This document shows, piece after piece, positions 54,662 to 63,983 of a stretch of DNA of 64,000 nt. Position 1 is the first letter of the stretch, and the number at the start of each line of letters is the position of its first letter. The stretch is from assembly GCF_000755245.1 (NCBI RefSeq), contig NZ_BBMP01000022.1, forward strand, positions 434,001 to 498,000, read 5' to 3'. The notes below the pieces were generated by a model. That model was not told the origin of the DNA. It was given only the letters and a program-made list of their open reading frames with translations, and did no database searches. The stretch comes from Halococcus sediminicola. Its GTDB lineage: Archaea > Halobacteriota > Halobacteria > Halobacteriales > Halococcaceae. A program made the translations under genes and the position numbers.

Positions 54662-55294
54662 TCAGTCGAGCCGCTCGGCGAGCAGTTCCTGTAACTCTGC
54701 CATCGAGGTCACCACGGTATCACAGTGTGGTTCGACTGCGGGTTTCGGCTCGTAGCCCACGGCGAAACCCGCTGCGCGGAGCATCGGCAGGTCGTTCGCG
54801 CCGTCGCCGACGGCGACCATCTCTTCGATGGCGACGCCAGCGTTGTCCGCCACCGCCCGGAGCGCGTCGTCTTTGGTTCCCTCGACGAGCGGGCCGGATA
54901 CGTCGCCGCTGAGTTCGCTTTCTTCGAATTCGAGCTGGTTGGCGACGATGGTATCCACGGGGGTATCGGTCCGTGCGAGCACGCTCTCGACACCCCGGCC
55001 GAACCCACCAGTGATGATCGCCGTCACGACGCCGGCGTCGTTCAGTTCGTGAATCACATCGCTCGCCCCGGGGCGAAGTTCGACGCTCTCGAAGGCCGCC
55101 TCGCATCCCTCGACCGACAATCCCTCCAGCAGCGCGACCCGCTCGCGCAGGCTCTCGGCGTACTCGATCTCGTCGTTCATCGCCCGTTCGGTGATTGTGG
55201 CCATCTCCTCGGCGACGCCACACTGTTCGCCGAGTAGCACGCTCATCTCCGAGTCCGAGAGCGTCCCGTCGAAGTCGAATGCGACCAGTTTCAT
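54662..55294 (-). CDS. serB: Phosphoserine phosphatase
   Basis: 210 residues. HAD phosphatase: FDFDGTLSDSEM at residues 5-16 holds the nucleophile Asp, AIITGGFGRGVE is motif II, and VAVGDGANDLPMLRAAGFAVG is motif III with the two metal Asp residues. The helical cap between is of SerB type. It removes phosphate from phosphoserine, the last step of the serine pathway started by SerA about 560 bases away. It is convergent with metX. Confidence 0.9.
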   Translation of the reverse strand: MKLVAFDFDGTLSDSEMSVLLGEQCGVAEEMATITERAMNDEIEYAESLRERVALLEGLSVEGCEAAFESVELRPGASDVIHELNDAGVVTAIITGGFGRGVESVLARTDTPVDTIVANQLEFEESELSGDVSGPLVEGTKDDALRAVADNAGVAIEEMVAVGDGANDLPMLRAAGFAVGYEPKPAVEPHCDTVVTSMAELQELLAERLD

Positions 55295-55409
55295 GTCCGA
55301 CTCTCGGCGTGTGGGGGTTCAAAACGTTCGCATCCGTGGCCGCTATTCACGTTCCCGTTGGCTCGTCGTTTACACAAAATTTATGACTGGATAGCCTCCG
55401 GATTTTCGT

Positions 55410-55799
55410 ATGGCGGAGCACGACTCGTTGTACGCGCGGTTCAAGGCCGACGTGTTCTCGTCGTCGTCGATGGTGATCCTCGTCGCCGCGGTGTTCGCGC
55501 TCGTCGGGGCGTACGCCACGCAGGCGTGGACCGCCGGGGCGGTTTCCGGTGTTGGCGCGCTGCTGGGCGTCGGCATCGGCGTTCCGTCGTTGTACGACGA
55601 GTGGAACACCGATATCGCCGCCAGGAAAGCATTCATCTGGGCAGTTCTCGCAAGCGCCGTCGCGCTCGGCGTCTACGCGCTCGCGTTCGTCGGTCTCACA
55701 CGGCTCGGGGTCGGCGCGGGTCTCGGCGACGCGCTCGCCGGCGGGGCGACGGTCGCGCTGGCCATCGCCTACGCGCTCTATCGGACACACGTCGCGTAG
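55410..55799 (+). CDS. Four-helix membrane protein, unknown
   Basis: 129 residues with hydrophobic segments MVILVAAVFALVGAYATQAW, GAVSGVGALLGVGIGVPSLY, AFIWAVLASAVALGVYALAF and ALAGGATVALAIAYALYRT. A TATA-like ATTTATG near -31 supports the ATG. The codon use is normal for the window. I do not recognise the family. Confidence 0.65.
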   Translation: MAEHDSLYARFKADVFSSSSMVILVAAVFALVGAYATQAWTAGAVSGVGALLGVGIGVPSLYDEWNTDIAARKAFIWAVLASAVALGVYALAFVGLTRLGVGAGLGDALAGGATVALAIAYALYRTHVA

Positions 55800-55858
55800 C
55801 GGCCGGCGAGTCGTGCCAGTGAAGAAAGCGTTAACCTTCCTGCGTCGGAGGGTTCGCC

Positions 55859-57451
55859 ATGAAGGTACTCGTCACGGACCCCATCGCCGAGCCGGGTCTC
55901 GCGCGCCTGCGCGAGGCCGGCCACACGGTCGCAACGGCCTACGACGCCGAGGGCGACGCCCTCTTCGAGGCTATCGCCGACGCCAATGCCTTGGTCGTGC
56001 GCTCGGGTACGGAGGTCACCGCAGAACTGCTCGACGCCGCCCCCGACCTCACCATCGTCGGCCGGGCGGGCATCGGGGTGGACAACATCGACATCGACGC
56101 CGCCACCGAGCAGGGAGTGATCGTCGCCAACGCCCCCGAGGGCAACGTCCGCGCGGCCGCCGAACACACCGCCGCCATGACCTTCGCCGCCGCGCGCTCG
56201 ATCCCGCAGGCCCACGCCCGTCTCAAGGCCGGTGAGTGGGCCAAGGGCGACTATCTGGGCACGGAACTCGATGGCGCGACGCTCGGGGTCGTCGGTTTCG
56301 GCCGCGTCGGCCAGGAAGTCGCCAAAAAGCTCGACGGTCTCGGAATGAATCTCGTCGCCTACGATCCCTACATCTCCGAGGAGCGCGCCGCGAACCTCGG
56401 GGCGAAACTCGTCGACCTCGACGACTGTCTCGCGCGCGCGGACGTCCTGACGATGCACACGCCGCTGACGCCCGAGACGGAGGATCTCATTGGCGAGGAG
56501 GAGTTGGAGCGCCTCGGTGGTGGCTATCTCGTCAACTGCGCGCGCGGCGGCGTCGTCGACGAACGCGCGCTCGCGGCCGCCGTCGACGACGGCACGCTCG
56601 CGGGCGCGGCCATCGACGTCTTCGCCGACGAACCGCTCGACGCCGACAGCCCACTTCTGCGTGTCGAGGACGTGATCGTGACGCCGCATCTCGGCGCGAG
56701 CACGCATGCCGCACAAAAGAACGTCGCCACCGACATCGCCGACCAGATCCTGTCGGCCTTCCGTGGCGAGCCGGTGATGAACGCGCTCAACGCGCCCTCG
56801 ATGGACGCGAGCGCGTTCCCGCGCGTTGAGCCGTATCTCGACATCGCCTCCACGGCGGGCAAGATCGCCACGCAGTTGCTTGACGGGCGCGTCGAGGGGG
56901 TCGAGGTCACCTACGCCGGCGACATCGCGAGTGAGGAGGTCGACCTCGTGACCGCGAGCGCCCTTCAAGGGGTCTTCGAACCGCTCGAATGGCAAGTCAA
57001 CGCCGTGAACGCCCCACAGATCGCCGAAGAACGCGGCATCGACGTGACCGAGTCGAAGACCCACACTGCCGAGGACTTCCAGAGTCTGGTGACCGTCACG
57101 GTGCGCAACGGCGATACCGAGATCGGCGTCTGCGGGACGCTGTTCGCCGGCGAGGACCCCCGTATCGTCCGTATCGACGGCTTTCGGGTGGATGCGATTC
57201 CGTCGGGGCACATGCTCGTCGCGCGCAACGAGGACACGCCCGGTCTCATCGGCTTTATTGGAACCGTGCTGGGCGATGCGAACGTCAACATCGCGGGCAT
57301 GTTCAACGCCCGCGAGACCATCGGCGGCGAGGCGCTGTCGGTCTACAACCTCGACGAACCCGTCACTGAAGAGCTGCGCGGGCAGTTGGAGGGCGACGAG
57401 CGCGTCATCGCCACCACGTACATCGCGCTCAACGGCACCGACGGCGAGTAA
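55859..57451 (+). CDS. serA: D-3-phosphoglycerate dehydrogenase
   Basis: 530 residues, the long form. The N-terminal catalytic part and NAD domain show VGRAGIGVDNIDIDAATEQG, LGVVGFGRVGQEVAKKL (Rossmann loop), MHTPLTPETEDLIG, NCARGGVVDERAL (Arg), and TPHLGASTHAAQKNVA (His). An allosteric substrate-binding domain and a C-terminal ACT domain (LIGFIGTVLGDANVNIAGMF) follow. It commits glycolytic carbon to serine. TATA-like CGTTAACC lies near -28. Confidence 0.95.
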   Translation: MKVLVTDPIAEPGLARLREAGHTVATAYDAEGDALFEAIADANALVVRSGTEVTAELLDAAPDLTIVGRAGIGVDNIDIDAATEQGVIVANAPEGNVRAAAEHTAAMTFAAARSIPQAHARLKAGEWAKGDYLGTELDGATLGVVGFGRVGQEVAKKLDGLGMNLVAYDPYISEERAANLGAKLVDLDDCLARADVLTMHTPLTPETEDLIGEEELERLGGGYLVNCARGGVVDERALAAAVDDGTLAGAAIDVFADEPLDADSPLLRVEDVIVTPHLGASTHAAQKNVATDIADQILSAFRGEPVMNALNAPSMDASAFPRVEPYLDIASTAGKIATQLLDGRVEGVEVTYAGDIASEEVDLVTASALQGVFEPLEWQVNAVNAPQIAEERGIDVTESKTHTAEDFQSLVTVTVRNGDTEIGVCGTLFAGEDPRIVRIDGFRVDAIPSGHMLVARNEDTPGLIGFIGTVLGDANVNIAGMFNARETIGGEALSVYNLDEPVTEELRGQLEGDERVIATTYIALNGTDGE

Positions 57452-57466
57452 TCGGGCGGGACCATA

Positions 57467-57501
57467 ACTATATAGTGGTGGTTCGGTGTAGAGTCTGAGA
57501 T
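57467..57501 (+). promoter_or_regulatory. TATA-box promoter of the NhaC gene (leaderless)
   Basis: AACTATATAG (about 57467-57476) is a strong TATA-like element centred about 31 bases before the ATG at 57502. Confidence 0.5.
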
Positions 57502-59064
57502 ATGAGTACCGACGGGGGCGACGACCCAGCCGAGGAGTACGGCGAGGGTCTGGCCGACGGCGACGACGACCGAAGCATCGAGTTCTACGGCGGGCGGTGG
57601 ATGAGTGCGCTCCCACTGGCGATCTTCGTCGTCTGGGCGGTCTTCCAAAGTGGCGTGCTTCAGATCGGCGACACCACGGGGCTGGTCGCGGGCATGCTCG
57701 TCGCCCTCATTGTTGGGATGCTGTTCGCAAAGGGCGACTGGAAGCAGTACGCCAACACCATCTTCGAGGGGATGACCCAACCCGTGGCGGCGACGGCCAT
57801 CGTCGCGTGGCTCTGGGCCGGCATGTTCGCCGACACCCTCCAAGTAGGGGGATTCGTCGACGGTCTCATCTGGGCGGCGACCGCGCTCAACATCGGTGCG
57901 GCGCTGTTCCCGGCGGCGGCGTTCGTTCTTGCAGGGTTGCTCGCAACCGGCATCGGCACCGGGTATGGTACTGTCGTCGCGTTCACGACCCTCTTCTTCC
58001 CGGCGGGCGTCCTGTTGGGAGCGAATCCCGTCCTCACCTTCGGAGCCATCCTCTCGGGGGCGGTCTTCGGCGACAACCTCGCCCCCGTGAGCGACACGAC
58101 CATCGTCAGCGCCGTCACGCAGAACTCCGACATCGGCGGCGTGGTCTCCTCACGATTCAAGTACGCCATCGTCGCGGCGGTGCTCTCGCTGGTGGGATAC
58201 ATCGTCGCCGGGAGCACGATGGGCGGTCTCGACATCGCCCGACAGGCCGGCGGACTGCTCGCCGAGAACAGCAATCCACTGGGACTCGTCCACCTCCTCT
58301 CGGTCGCGGTCGTCATCGGCACGGCGATTCAGGGTCGCCACATCGTCGAGGCCATCTCGTGGGGGCTCATCGTCTCCGTGATACTGAGTCTCTTCACGGG
58401 ACTGGCGAGCGTGAGCGACGTGCTCGTCTTTCAGGCCCCGCAGACCTCCGGCATCGCCCAGTCGCTGTCCGTGCTGCCGTTCATCGAACTCGTTCCGAGC
58501 GCCGAGACGGCCGTCGGCGGCAGCCTCTACTCCGGTGCGAGCGGCTTCTTCCCGCTGATCGTCCTCACACTCCTCATCGTCGCGGGTGCACAAATTCTGG
58601 TCCGAGGCGGCGGGTTCGAGGCGATGCAGGACCTCCTGCTCGGGTCGGTCGCCACGAGCGTCCGGCGTGCGGAACTGACGATGGTCCTCGGCACCGCTGG
58701 CGTCAACGCGATGATAACCATCAACACCGCCGCCGAAATCGCTATCGCTCCCTACATCGCCCGCATCGGCGAGCGCTTCAATATCAACGGCTACCGTCGT
58801 GCGAACATCCTCGACGCGAACACCTCCGCGCTCGGCTACATCTTCCCGTGGGGTGGCGGCCTGCTCGCGGGCTACACGGCCATGCTGGGATTGCCTGAAC
58901 AGTACGATTGGTTCACCCAGTCGATGCTCGTCAATCCGGCGCAGGTCTGGCCGTTCGTCTTCCACGGCTGGCTGCTCTTTTTCGTCTTCATCCTCGCTGC
59001 CATCACGGGCTTCGGGCTCGAATACACGTCCGACCGCGAGACGGGTGAGGTGGCGCGGGTATGA
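57502..59064 (+). CDS. NhaC-family Na+/H+ antiporter
   Basis: A 520-residue protein with an acidic N-terminus of about 30 residues, then about eleven membrane helices. Family signatures are GIGTGYGTVVAFTTLFFPAG, FGAILSGAVFGDNLAPVSDT and TTIVSAVTQNSDIGGVV, containing the conserved Asp and Ser/Thr residues of the ion path. It probably extrudes sodium or exchanges another solute pair. NhaC relatives also include amino-acid/Na+ exchangers. The next small gene overlaps by 4 bases. Confidence 0.9.
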   Translation: MSTDGGDDPAEEYGEGLADGDDDRSIEFYGGRWMSALPLAIFVVWAVFQSGVLQIGDTTGLVAGMLVALIVGMLFAKGDWKQYANTIFEGMTQPVAATAIVAWLWAGMFADTLQVGGFVDGLIWAATALNIGAALFPAAAFVLAGLLATGIGTGYGTVVAFTTLFFPAGVLLGANPVLTFGAILSGAVFGDNLAPVSDTTIVSAVTQNSDIGGVVSSRFKYAIVAAVLSLVGYIVAGSTMGGLDIARQAGGLLAENSNPLGLVHLLSVAVVIGTAIQGRHIVEAISWGLIVSVILSLFTGLASVSDVLVFQAPQTSGIAQSLSVLPFIELVPSAETAVGGSLYSGASGFFPLIVLTLLIVAGAQILVRGGGFEAMQDLLLGSVATSVRRAELTMVLGTAGVNAMITINTAAEIAIAPYIARIGERFNINGYRRANILDANTSALGYIFPWGGGLLAGYTAMLGLPEQYDWFTQSMLVNPAQVWPFVFHGWLLFFVFILAAITGFGLEYTSDRETGEVARV

Positions 59065-59327
59065 GCCGTCTCGATGCCTTCCGGAAGGGACTCACGCTCC
59101 GGACGAACAAACCGATCTTCGAACCGGGTACGGAGTTCAAGGCGTTCGTCACCGGCTACGAGGGCGAGACGGCGCTCGTGCGCCTCGGCGACAGCATCCT
59201 CCGGGTTCCGGACGCCCCGGCAGGACTGCTCGACACGCAGGTAAACATCCGTGTCGAGGAGTTCGACGACAACGACCACACCGGGCGGGCGACAGTGCTC
59301 GAAGAACCCGGCGGCCGGTCGTCCTGA
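59061..59327 (+). CDS. Small TRAM/OB-like protein coupled to the antiporter
   Basis: 88 residues overlapping the antiporter stop by 4 bases (ATGA). After a basic N-terminus the rest reads as a small beta-barrel, FKAFVTGYEGETALVRLGDS and VNIRVEEFDDNDHTGRATVL, like a TRAM or OB fold. It is probably soluble, and perhaps a nucleic-acid or ligand binding partner. The translational coupling to nhaC may be fortuitous. Family membership is an inference. Confidence 0.65.
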   Translation: MSRLDAFRKGLTLRTNKPIFEPGTEFKAFVTGYEGETALVRLGDSILRVPDAPAGLLDTQVNIRVEEFDDNDHTGRATVLEEPGGRSS

Positions 59328-59333
59328 ATCCGG

Positions 59334-60587
59334 TTACCCGTCCAGATGGTCGAGCACCGCCTCGGTGTCGTTCGGTACCGATTCGGGCTCCGACCCCGCG
59401 GCGGCGGCCGCATCGGGGTCTTTCAGCAGATGGCCGGTCGTCAGACAGACCACGTCTTCATCACTACCGACGACGCCCGACATCCGGAGTTTCCGCAGGC
59501 CGGCGACGCTCGCCGCCGAAGCGGGTTCGACGCCGATCCCCTCCTCGGCGAGCGCGCGCTGGGCGTCGGTGATTTCGGTATCCGAGACCGAGATGGTCGT
59601 GCCGTCGGTTTCCCGGATGCCGGGGATTGCTTTCGGCGCGTTCACGGGATTGCCGATGCGGATGGCCGTCGCGCGCGTCTCGACCGAGTCCCAGCGCTCG
59701 GTGTCGTCCCATCCTTCCTCGACGGCCTCGACCATCGGCGCGGCTCCCTCGGCCTGCACGCCGGTGAGCTTCGGCACCTCCTCTTCGGCGAGTGCCCCTG
59801 ACGCGACGAGTTCGCGGAAGGCCTTGTAGAGCGCGGCGGTGTTGCCGGCGTTCCCGACGGGCAGGACGATGCGGTCGGGAAATCGGTCGTACTCGTCCCG
59901 AAAGGCTTCGAGAATCTCGAAGCCGATGGTCTTCTGGCCCTCCAGCCGGAAGGGGTTCAGCGAGTTCAGGAGGTAGGCCTCGCCGCGGTCGGCGAGGTCG
60001 CTCACGATGTCGAGACACGAATCGAAGTTGCCGTCGACTTCGAGGATGCGCGCGCCGTGGAGGGCCGCCTGTGCGACTTTGCCGGCCGCGACCTTTCCGT
60101 CGGGGAGCAAGACGAGCGTTTCGAGACCCGCCCGCCCGCCGTACGCGGCGAGCGCCGCGCTCGTGTTGCCCGTAGAGGCACACGCCAGCCGCGAAACGCC
60201 GAGTTCCTCGGCGACGCGCACCCCGACGGTCATGCCTCTGTCCTTGAAACTCCCCGTGGGGTTCATCCCCTCGTGTTTGATCCTGAGACTCCGAACACCC
60301 ATCTCGGATTCGAGCCGCGGGACTCTGTGGAGGGGCGTGTCGCCTTCGGGTAGCGAAACCCCCTGTTCGAACGGCAGCGCCGCGGCGTAGCGCCAGACAC
60401 CACGGCCCGCGAAACCCTCGAAGGTCGGATAGCTCTCGTAACGCGCTTCGAGCAGGCCCTCACACTCGGGACAGCGATATACGGGAGTATCGAACGGCGC
60501 GAGTTCGTGTCCGCAGTCGATACAGGCGAGCCAGACGCCGTTTTCCGCGCACGCGGGTGTGGTTGCGGCGAGGTCGAGGTCGGGCAT
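59334..60587 (-). CDS. thrC: Threonine synthase
   Basis: 417 residues from ATG 60585-60587 on the minus strand. An N-terminal zinc ribbon (CIDCGHELAPFDTPVYRCPE) is typical of archaeal ThrC. The PLP Lys is in GMNPTGSFKDRGMTVGV, and the phosphate loop is in VLPVGNAGNTAALYKAF. CASTGNTSAALAAYGGRAG is also diagnostic. It converts O-phosphohomoserine to threonine, downstream of the lysC step. It is convergent with the TRAM-like gene. Confidence 0.94.
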   Translation of the reverse strand: MPDLDLAATTPACAENGVWLACIDCGHELAPFDTPVYRCPECEGLLEARYESYPTFEGFAGRGVWRYAAALPFEQGVSLPEGDTPLHRVPRLESEMGVRSLRIKHEGMNPTGSFKDRGMTVGVRVAEELGVSRLACASTGNTSAALAAYGGRAGLETLVLLPDGKVAAGKVAQAALHGARILEVDGNFDSCLDIVSDLADRGEAYLLNSLNPFRLEGQKTIGFEILEAFRDEYDRFPDRIVLPVGNAGNTAALYKAFRELVASGALAEEEVPKLTGVQAEGAAPMVEAVEEGWDDTERWDSVETRATAIRIGNPVNAPKAIPGIRETDGTTISVSDTEITDAQRALAEEGIGVEPASAASVAGLRKLRMSGVVGSDEDVVCLTTGHLLKDPDAAAAAGSEPESVPNDTEAVLDHLDG

Positions 60588-60644
60588 GCGTGGGGCAGGC
60601 GCGGCGCGGGCAAAAGTGGGCTGGTCGAGACAGTCGCAAGCGTG

Positions 60645-60676
60645 GTGTTTACCCACGTGTGGGCGAACGTCCGGCC
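60645..60676 (+). promoter_or_regulatory. TATA-like element and short palindrome before the protease gene
   Basis: GTTTACCC (about 60647-60654) near -28 of the ATG at 60677 is followed at 60652-60663 by CCCACGTGTGGG, a 5-base inverted repeat with 2-base spacer at the expected transcription start. It might be an operator. Confidence 0.35.
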
Positions 60677-61786
60677 ATGAGCCCCCAGCGGACGACGCGA
60701 CGGCGCTACCTCGGCGCGCTCTCGGCGACGCTCGGCGCTTCACTCGCGGGCTGTTCGGGCGTGTTGGGCAGCGAGAACACGACGACGGACTCGGAGACGA
60801 CGACCGCAGGGACCGAGACGCAAGCGGGGAACGCGACCACGGCGAACGGGAACGAATCGCCGAGTCCGTACACGCGGGTCTACCGCGAGGCCATCGACTC
60901 GGTCGTGCTCGTCCGCGTCACCGGCCGATCGGGTGGCGGACAGGGGTCGGGGTTCGTCTTTCGCGGCACCCACATCGTCACGAACGCCCACGTCGTCAGT
61001 GGTGCGAGCACGGTCGAGGTCCGGTTTTCGCGCGGCCAGTGGCGCTCGGCGTCGGTCGCCGGGGTGGACCCGTCGAGCGACCTCGCGGTCGTCGCAGTCG
61101 AGAACCCACCGAGATACGCGAAGCCGCTCCCGCTGGTCGCAAACGAACCCGCAATCGGTACCGAGGTGGTCGCCATCGGCAACCCCTACGGGTTCGAGGG
61201 ATCGATCACCTCGGGGCTGGTCAGCGGGGTGAACCGCTCGATTCCCGCCCCGAATGGCTACACGATCCCCGACGCGATCCAGACCGGCGCGCCGGTCAAT
61301 CCCGGTAACTCGGGCGGACCGCTCGTGAACCTCGATGGCCGCGTGGTCGGCGTCATCAGTTCTGGTGGTGGCGACAACCTCGCGTTCGCCATCTCGGCGG
61401 CGCTCGTCGGGCGAGTGATACCAACACTCATCGAAAACGGCGAGTACGATCACGCCTACATGGGTATCGGGCTGGCGACCGTCACGCCGGAGATCGCCGA
61501 ACGGGTGGGTCTCGACCGTGCCCGTGGCGTGCTCGTCCGCGAGGTGGTGTCGGACGGACCATCGGCCGGCACGCTCAGGCAGGGTGACGTCATCGTCGGT
61601 CTCGGTGGGAAGCGAATCGACGGCCGCCAGCGGCTCTCGTCGTATCTCGCCCTGCGGGCTTCGCCGGGCGAGACGGTCGACGTGACGGTGCTCCGTGGCG
61701 GGAACCGTCGGACGCTCTCGCTCACGCTCGGCACGCGGCCCGACCGGCCCGGCGCGTTCGGACGCACGCCCGGTTCGGGATCGTAG
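60677..61786 (+). CDS. HtrA/DegP-type serine protease with PDZ domain, Tat lipoprotein
   Basis: 369 residues. TTRRRYLGALSATLGASLAGC is a Tat signal with lipobox, so the enzyme is outside and lipid-anchored. A Thr/Glu/Asn-rich linker leads to a trypsin-like domain with the triad His in IVTNAHVVSG, Asp in DPSSDLAVVAVE and Ser in NPGNSGGPLVNLDGRV. One C-terminal PDZ domain (MGIGLATVTPEIAERVGLDR and LRQGDVIVGLGGKRIDG) follows. Such enzymes degrade or refold damaged exported proteins. Confidence 0.93.
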   Translation: MSPQRTTRRRYLGALSATLGASLAGCSGVLGSENTTTDSETTTAGTETQAGNATTANGNESPSPYTRVYREAIDSVVLVRVTGRSGGGQGSGFVFRGTHIVTNAHVVSGASTVEVRFSRGQWRSASVAGVDPSSDLAVVAVENPPRYAKPLPLVANEPAIGTEVVAIGNPYGFEGSITSGLVSGVNRSIPAPNGYTIPDAIQTGAPVNPGNSGGPLVNLDGRVVGVISSGGGDNLAFAISAALVGRVIPTLIENGEYDHAYMGIGLATVTPEIAERVGLDRARGVLVREVVSDGPSAGTLRQGDVIVGLGGKRIDGRQRLSSYLALRASPGETVDVTVLRGGNRRTLSLTLGTRPDRPGAFGRTPGSGS

Positions 61787-61792
61787 TAGCAC

Positions 61793-62185
61793 CTAATCGA
61801 GTGCCTCGTCGTCGAACTCGTCGATGCGCGAGTGGACGTAGGCGGTCCACTCGTCGAGGGTGTCGTGCATCAGCTCCTTGGCCTCGGGCAGCGGCGTCGC
61901 GGTGTACTGATAGATGTGGCCACCGCCGTCGAGCAGTCGCCGGCCGCGTTCTGCAAGCCCTTTCTCGCGCAGGGTCGACAGGGATCGATTGACGTTCGAG
62001 CGGTCGCGCTCTAGCTCCGCGGCGAGTTCCTCGACGGTGCTTCCCGGGCGGTCACAGAGCACCTGATAGGTCCTTGTCTCGTGGCGCTGGATGCCGAACA
62101 CACAGACCATCACTTCCTCGAAGCCCGGTTCGGAATCGAGCATGAGGTCGCGAAAGCGCTGTGGGTCCGGGTCGGTCTCGACCAT
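61793..62185 (-). CDS. TrmB-like winged-helix regulator
   Basis: 130 residues. The segment TRTYQVLCDRPGSTVEELAA then RDRSNVNRSLSTLREKGLAE followed by RGRRLLDGGGHIYQYTATPL is the N-terminal winged helix of the TrmB family. The usual sugar-binding C-terminal domain is absent, and a helical tail takes its place. It probably represses or activates a nearby target. The gene is divergent from the membrane protein at 62308 and convergent with the protease. Confidence 0.82.
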   Translation of the reverse strand: MVETDPDPQRFRDLMLDSEPGFEEVMVCVFGIQRHETRTYQVLCDRPGSTVEELAAELERDRSNVNRSLSTLREKGLAERGRRLLDGGGHIYQYTATPLPEAKELMHDTLDEWTAYVHSRIDEFDDEALD

Positions 62186-62307
62186 GCGAGCCGTTCGGCG
62201 GCTCGGAAAATAAACCCGGCCCTGCGGTCGTGTGTGGCCCGCGCCAATGCGTGTGCCATACCAACACGAGACACGGTTATCCCGGCCCGTTTCCTATCGC
62301 CTCGTGT

Positions 62308-62781
62308 ATGAGCCAAGAAACTCGCACCGAAACGACGGCGGCGACCGGAACTGCACTCAGCGACTGGCAGGCGGGTGTCGTCGGCGGACTGGTCGGCGGC
62401 GCGGCGATGGGCGTGATGATTTCGATGATGATGCCGCCGGTCATCGAGATGGCGATTCCGGCGCTCTATGGGTTACAGGGCGGACTCGCCGGCTGGGTCG
62501 TCCACATGGCTCACAGCGCGATCCTGGGAGTGGTGTTCGTGGCGATAGCGACCACCACCGGACTCGGGAGCGGCGTCGGCCGGTCGGCGGTCGCCGGGTT
62601 GGTCTACGGGATCGTTCTCTGGGCCGTGCTCGCGGCGCTCGTGATGCCGATCTGGCTCGGGGCTCTCGGCTTCGCCGGTGCACCGCCGTTCCCGAACTTC
62701 GCGCTCCCTGGAAGCCTGCCGGCACACGCCGTCTACGGCCTGCTTCTCGGTGCGGTCGTTCCGTTCGTCAACGGTCGCTGA
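62308..62781 (+). CDS. Four-helix membrane protein, unknown
   Basis: 157 residues. Hydrophobic segments are GVVGGLVGGAAMGVMISMMM, LAGWVVHMAHSAILGVVFVA, VAGLVYGIVLWAVLAALVMP and GLLLGAVVPFVNG. The small-residue and Met-rich helix 1 and a His in helix 2 are notable. CGGTTATCC near -31 supports leaderless expression. It is divergent from the TrmB-like regulator, which may control it. I do not recognise the family. Confidence 0.65.
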   Translation: MSQETRTETTAATGTALSDWQAGVVGGLVGGAAMGVMISMMMPPVIEMAIPALYGLQGGLAGWVVHMAHSAILGVVFVAIATTTGLGSGVGRSAVAGLVYGIVLWAVLAALVMPIWLGALGFAGAPPFPNFALPGSLPAHAVYGLLLGAVVPFVNGR

Positions 62782-62832
62782 ATCGTCGGCCATGTTCGCC
62801 GGGAGATCGCGAAACACACGAACCGGACCCCG

Positions 62833-63546
62833 TTATCCGCGCTCGAAGGTTCCACGGAGAAAGGTCCGTCCGATTTCGACCGTATCGATTGCTTCGTCGA
62901 CCGCGGCACGCTCCGCACCAGCCTCGACGCCGAGGGGCGATTCGAGTGCACTTAACCGGAATCGGTAGGTGTGCGGCCCGTCGCCCTCCGGCGGACACGG
63001 TCCCGTATAGCCGGTGCCACCGGCCTCGTTCGTTCCCTGCAGCGCGCCGTCGAGCGCTGAAACCGTCCCGTTTTGCGGGACGTTCGCGGGGAGTTCTGTC
63101 GTGTCCGGCGGAAGGTTCCAGAGCAGCCAGTGGGTGAACGGCTGCGCCCCGGCGTCCGGGTCGTCGACGACGAGCGCGAGCGCTTCGGTGCTCGCGGGCA
63201 CGCCATCGATGGCGAGCGGCGGGGAGACGTTCGCCCCCGAACAGGTGAACCGCTGTGGGATGGTCTCGCCGGCATCGAACGCCGTCGAGGTGAGGCCCAA
63301 CGACGCTCCCGCCGCGGTCGTGGCCGCAGTCCCTCGACCGCCACCGTTTCGGGTGGTTTCGGTGGGGCCGTTCTGACTTTCCGGCTGTCCGCCACTTCGA
63401 GTGGTTTCGGTGGATTGGCTACCAGTATTTTCGGATCGATCGCTCCCGTCAGTCCCGGTTTCGCTGTCGTCCGATTGGTTCCCCGCACAACCCGCGAGGG
63501 CGGCGAATCCGGTCGCCGTTGCGAGGAGATACCGCCGGCGATGCAT
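62833..63546 (-). CDS. PEBP (YbhB/YbcL) family lipoprotein
   Basis: 237 residues from ATG 63546. RRRYLLATATGFAALAGC is a Tat-like lipoprotein signal. A Ser/Thr/Gly/Gln linker with TETTRSGG-type repeats follows. The phosphatidylethanolamine-binding protein domain begins near SLGLTSTAFDAGETIPQRFT and has the anion pocket motifs VVDDPDAGAQPFTHWLLWNL and TGYTGPCPPEGDGPHTYRF. The ligand in archaea is unknown. Confidence 0.9.
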   Translation of the reverse strand: MHRRRYLLATATGFAALAGCAGNQSDDSETGTDGSDRSENTGSQSTETTRSGGQPESQNGPTETTRNGGGRGTAATTAAGASLGLTSTAFDAGETIPQRFTCSGANVSPPLAIDGVPASTEALALVVDDPDAGAQPFTHWLLWNLPPDTTELPANVPQNGTVSALDGALQGTNEAGGTGYTGPCPPEGDGPHTYRFRLSALESPLGVEAGAERAAVDEAIDTVEIGRTFLRGTFERG

Positions 63547-63674
63547 ATCGACGACAGGGACGCGGCGTATATGATTTGTCGGGTGGCGAACCCCCGTCAT
63601 TTCCGGACCGCCCAGAAAACCGTTGCGGCGTCGGTGGACGAATCCCGACGGTGTTCGCCGGTCGTCGACGTCCG

Positions 63675-63983
63675 TCACTTCACGGTTACGTAGGTCAAGA
63701 ACACGAGCGCCACCGTTTGAAGCACCCGCATGACGGTCACCACCTGCTGTACCGCCGGATCCATCGTGTACAGTGCTTGCATGGTGAGGAAATAATAGAG
63801 CGAAACGGCGTTTTCGAGGAGCAACACCGCGCCGAACGCGATGAGACCGAGCAGCAGCCCTGTGCGGAACGTCCGGTAGTTGCGAACCCAGACGGCCGTG
63901 AGGGTGACCAGCAGGAACACGCTCACGGCCGAGAAGGCACTCGCAACGAGCATCGTATCGCTCAGCAGTATCGTTTGGGTCAT
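63675..63983 (-). CDS. Three-helix membrane protein, unknown
   Basis: 102 residues. Hydrophobic segments are LVASAFSAVSVFLLVTLTAV, TGLLLGLIAFGAVLLLENAV and VTVMRVLQTVALVFLTYVTV. Small haloarchaeal membrane proteins of this layout often sit beside regulators, but its upstream side runs off the window. I do not recognise the family. Confidence 0.65.
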   Translation of the reverse strand: MTQTILLSDTMLVASAFSAVSVFLLVTLTAVWVRNYRTFRTGLLLGLIAFGAVLLLENAVSLYYFLTMQALYTMDPAVQQVVTVMRVLQTVALVFLTYVTVK

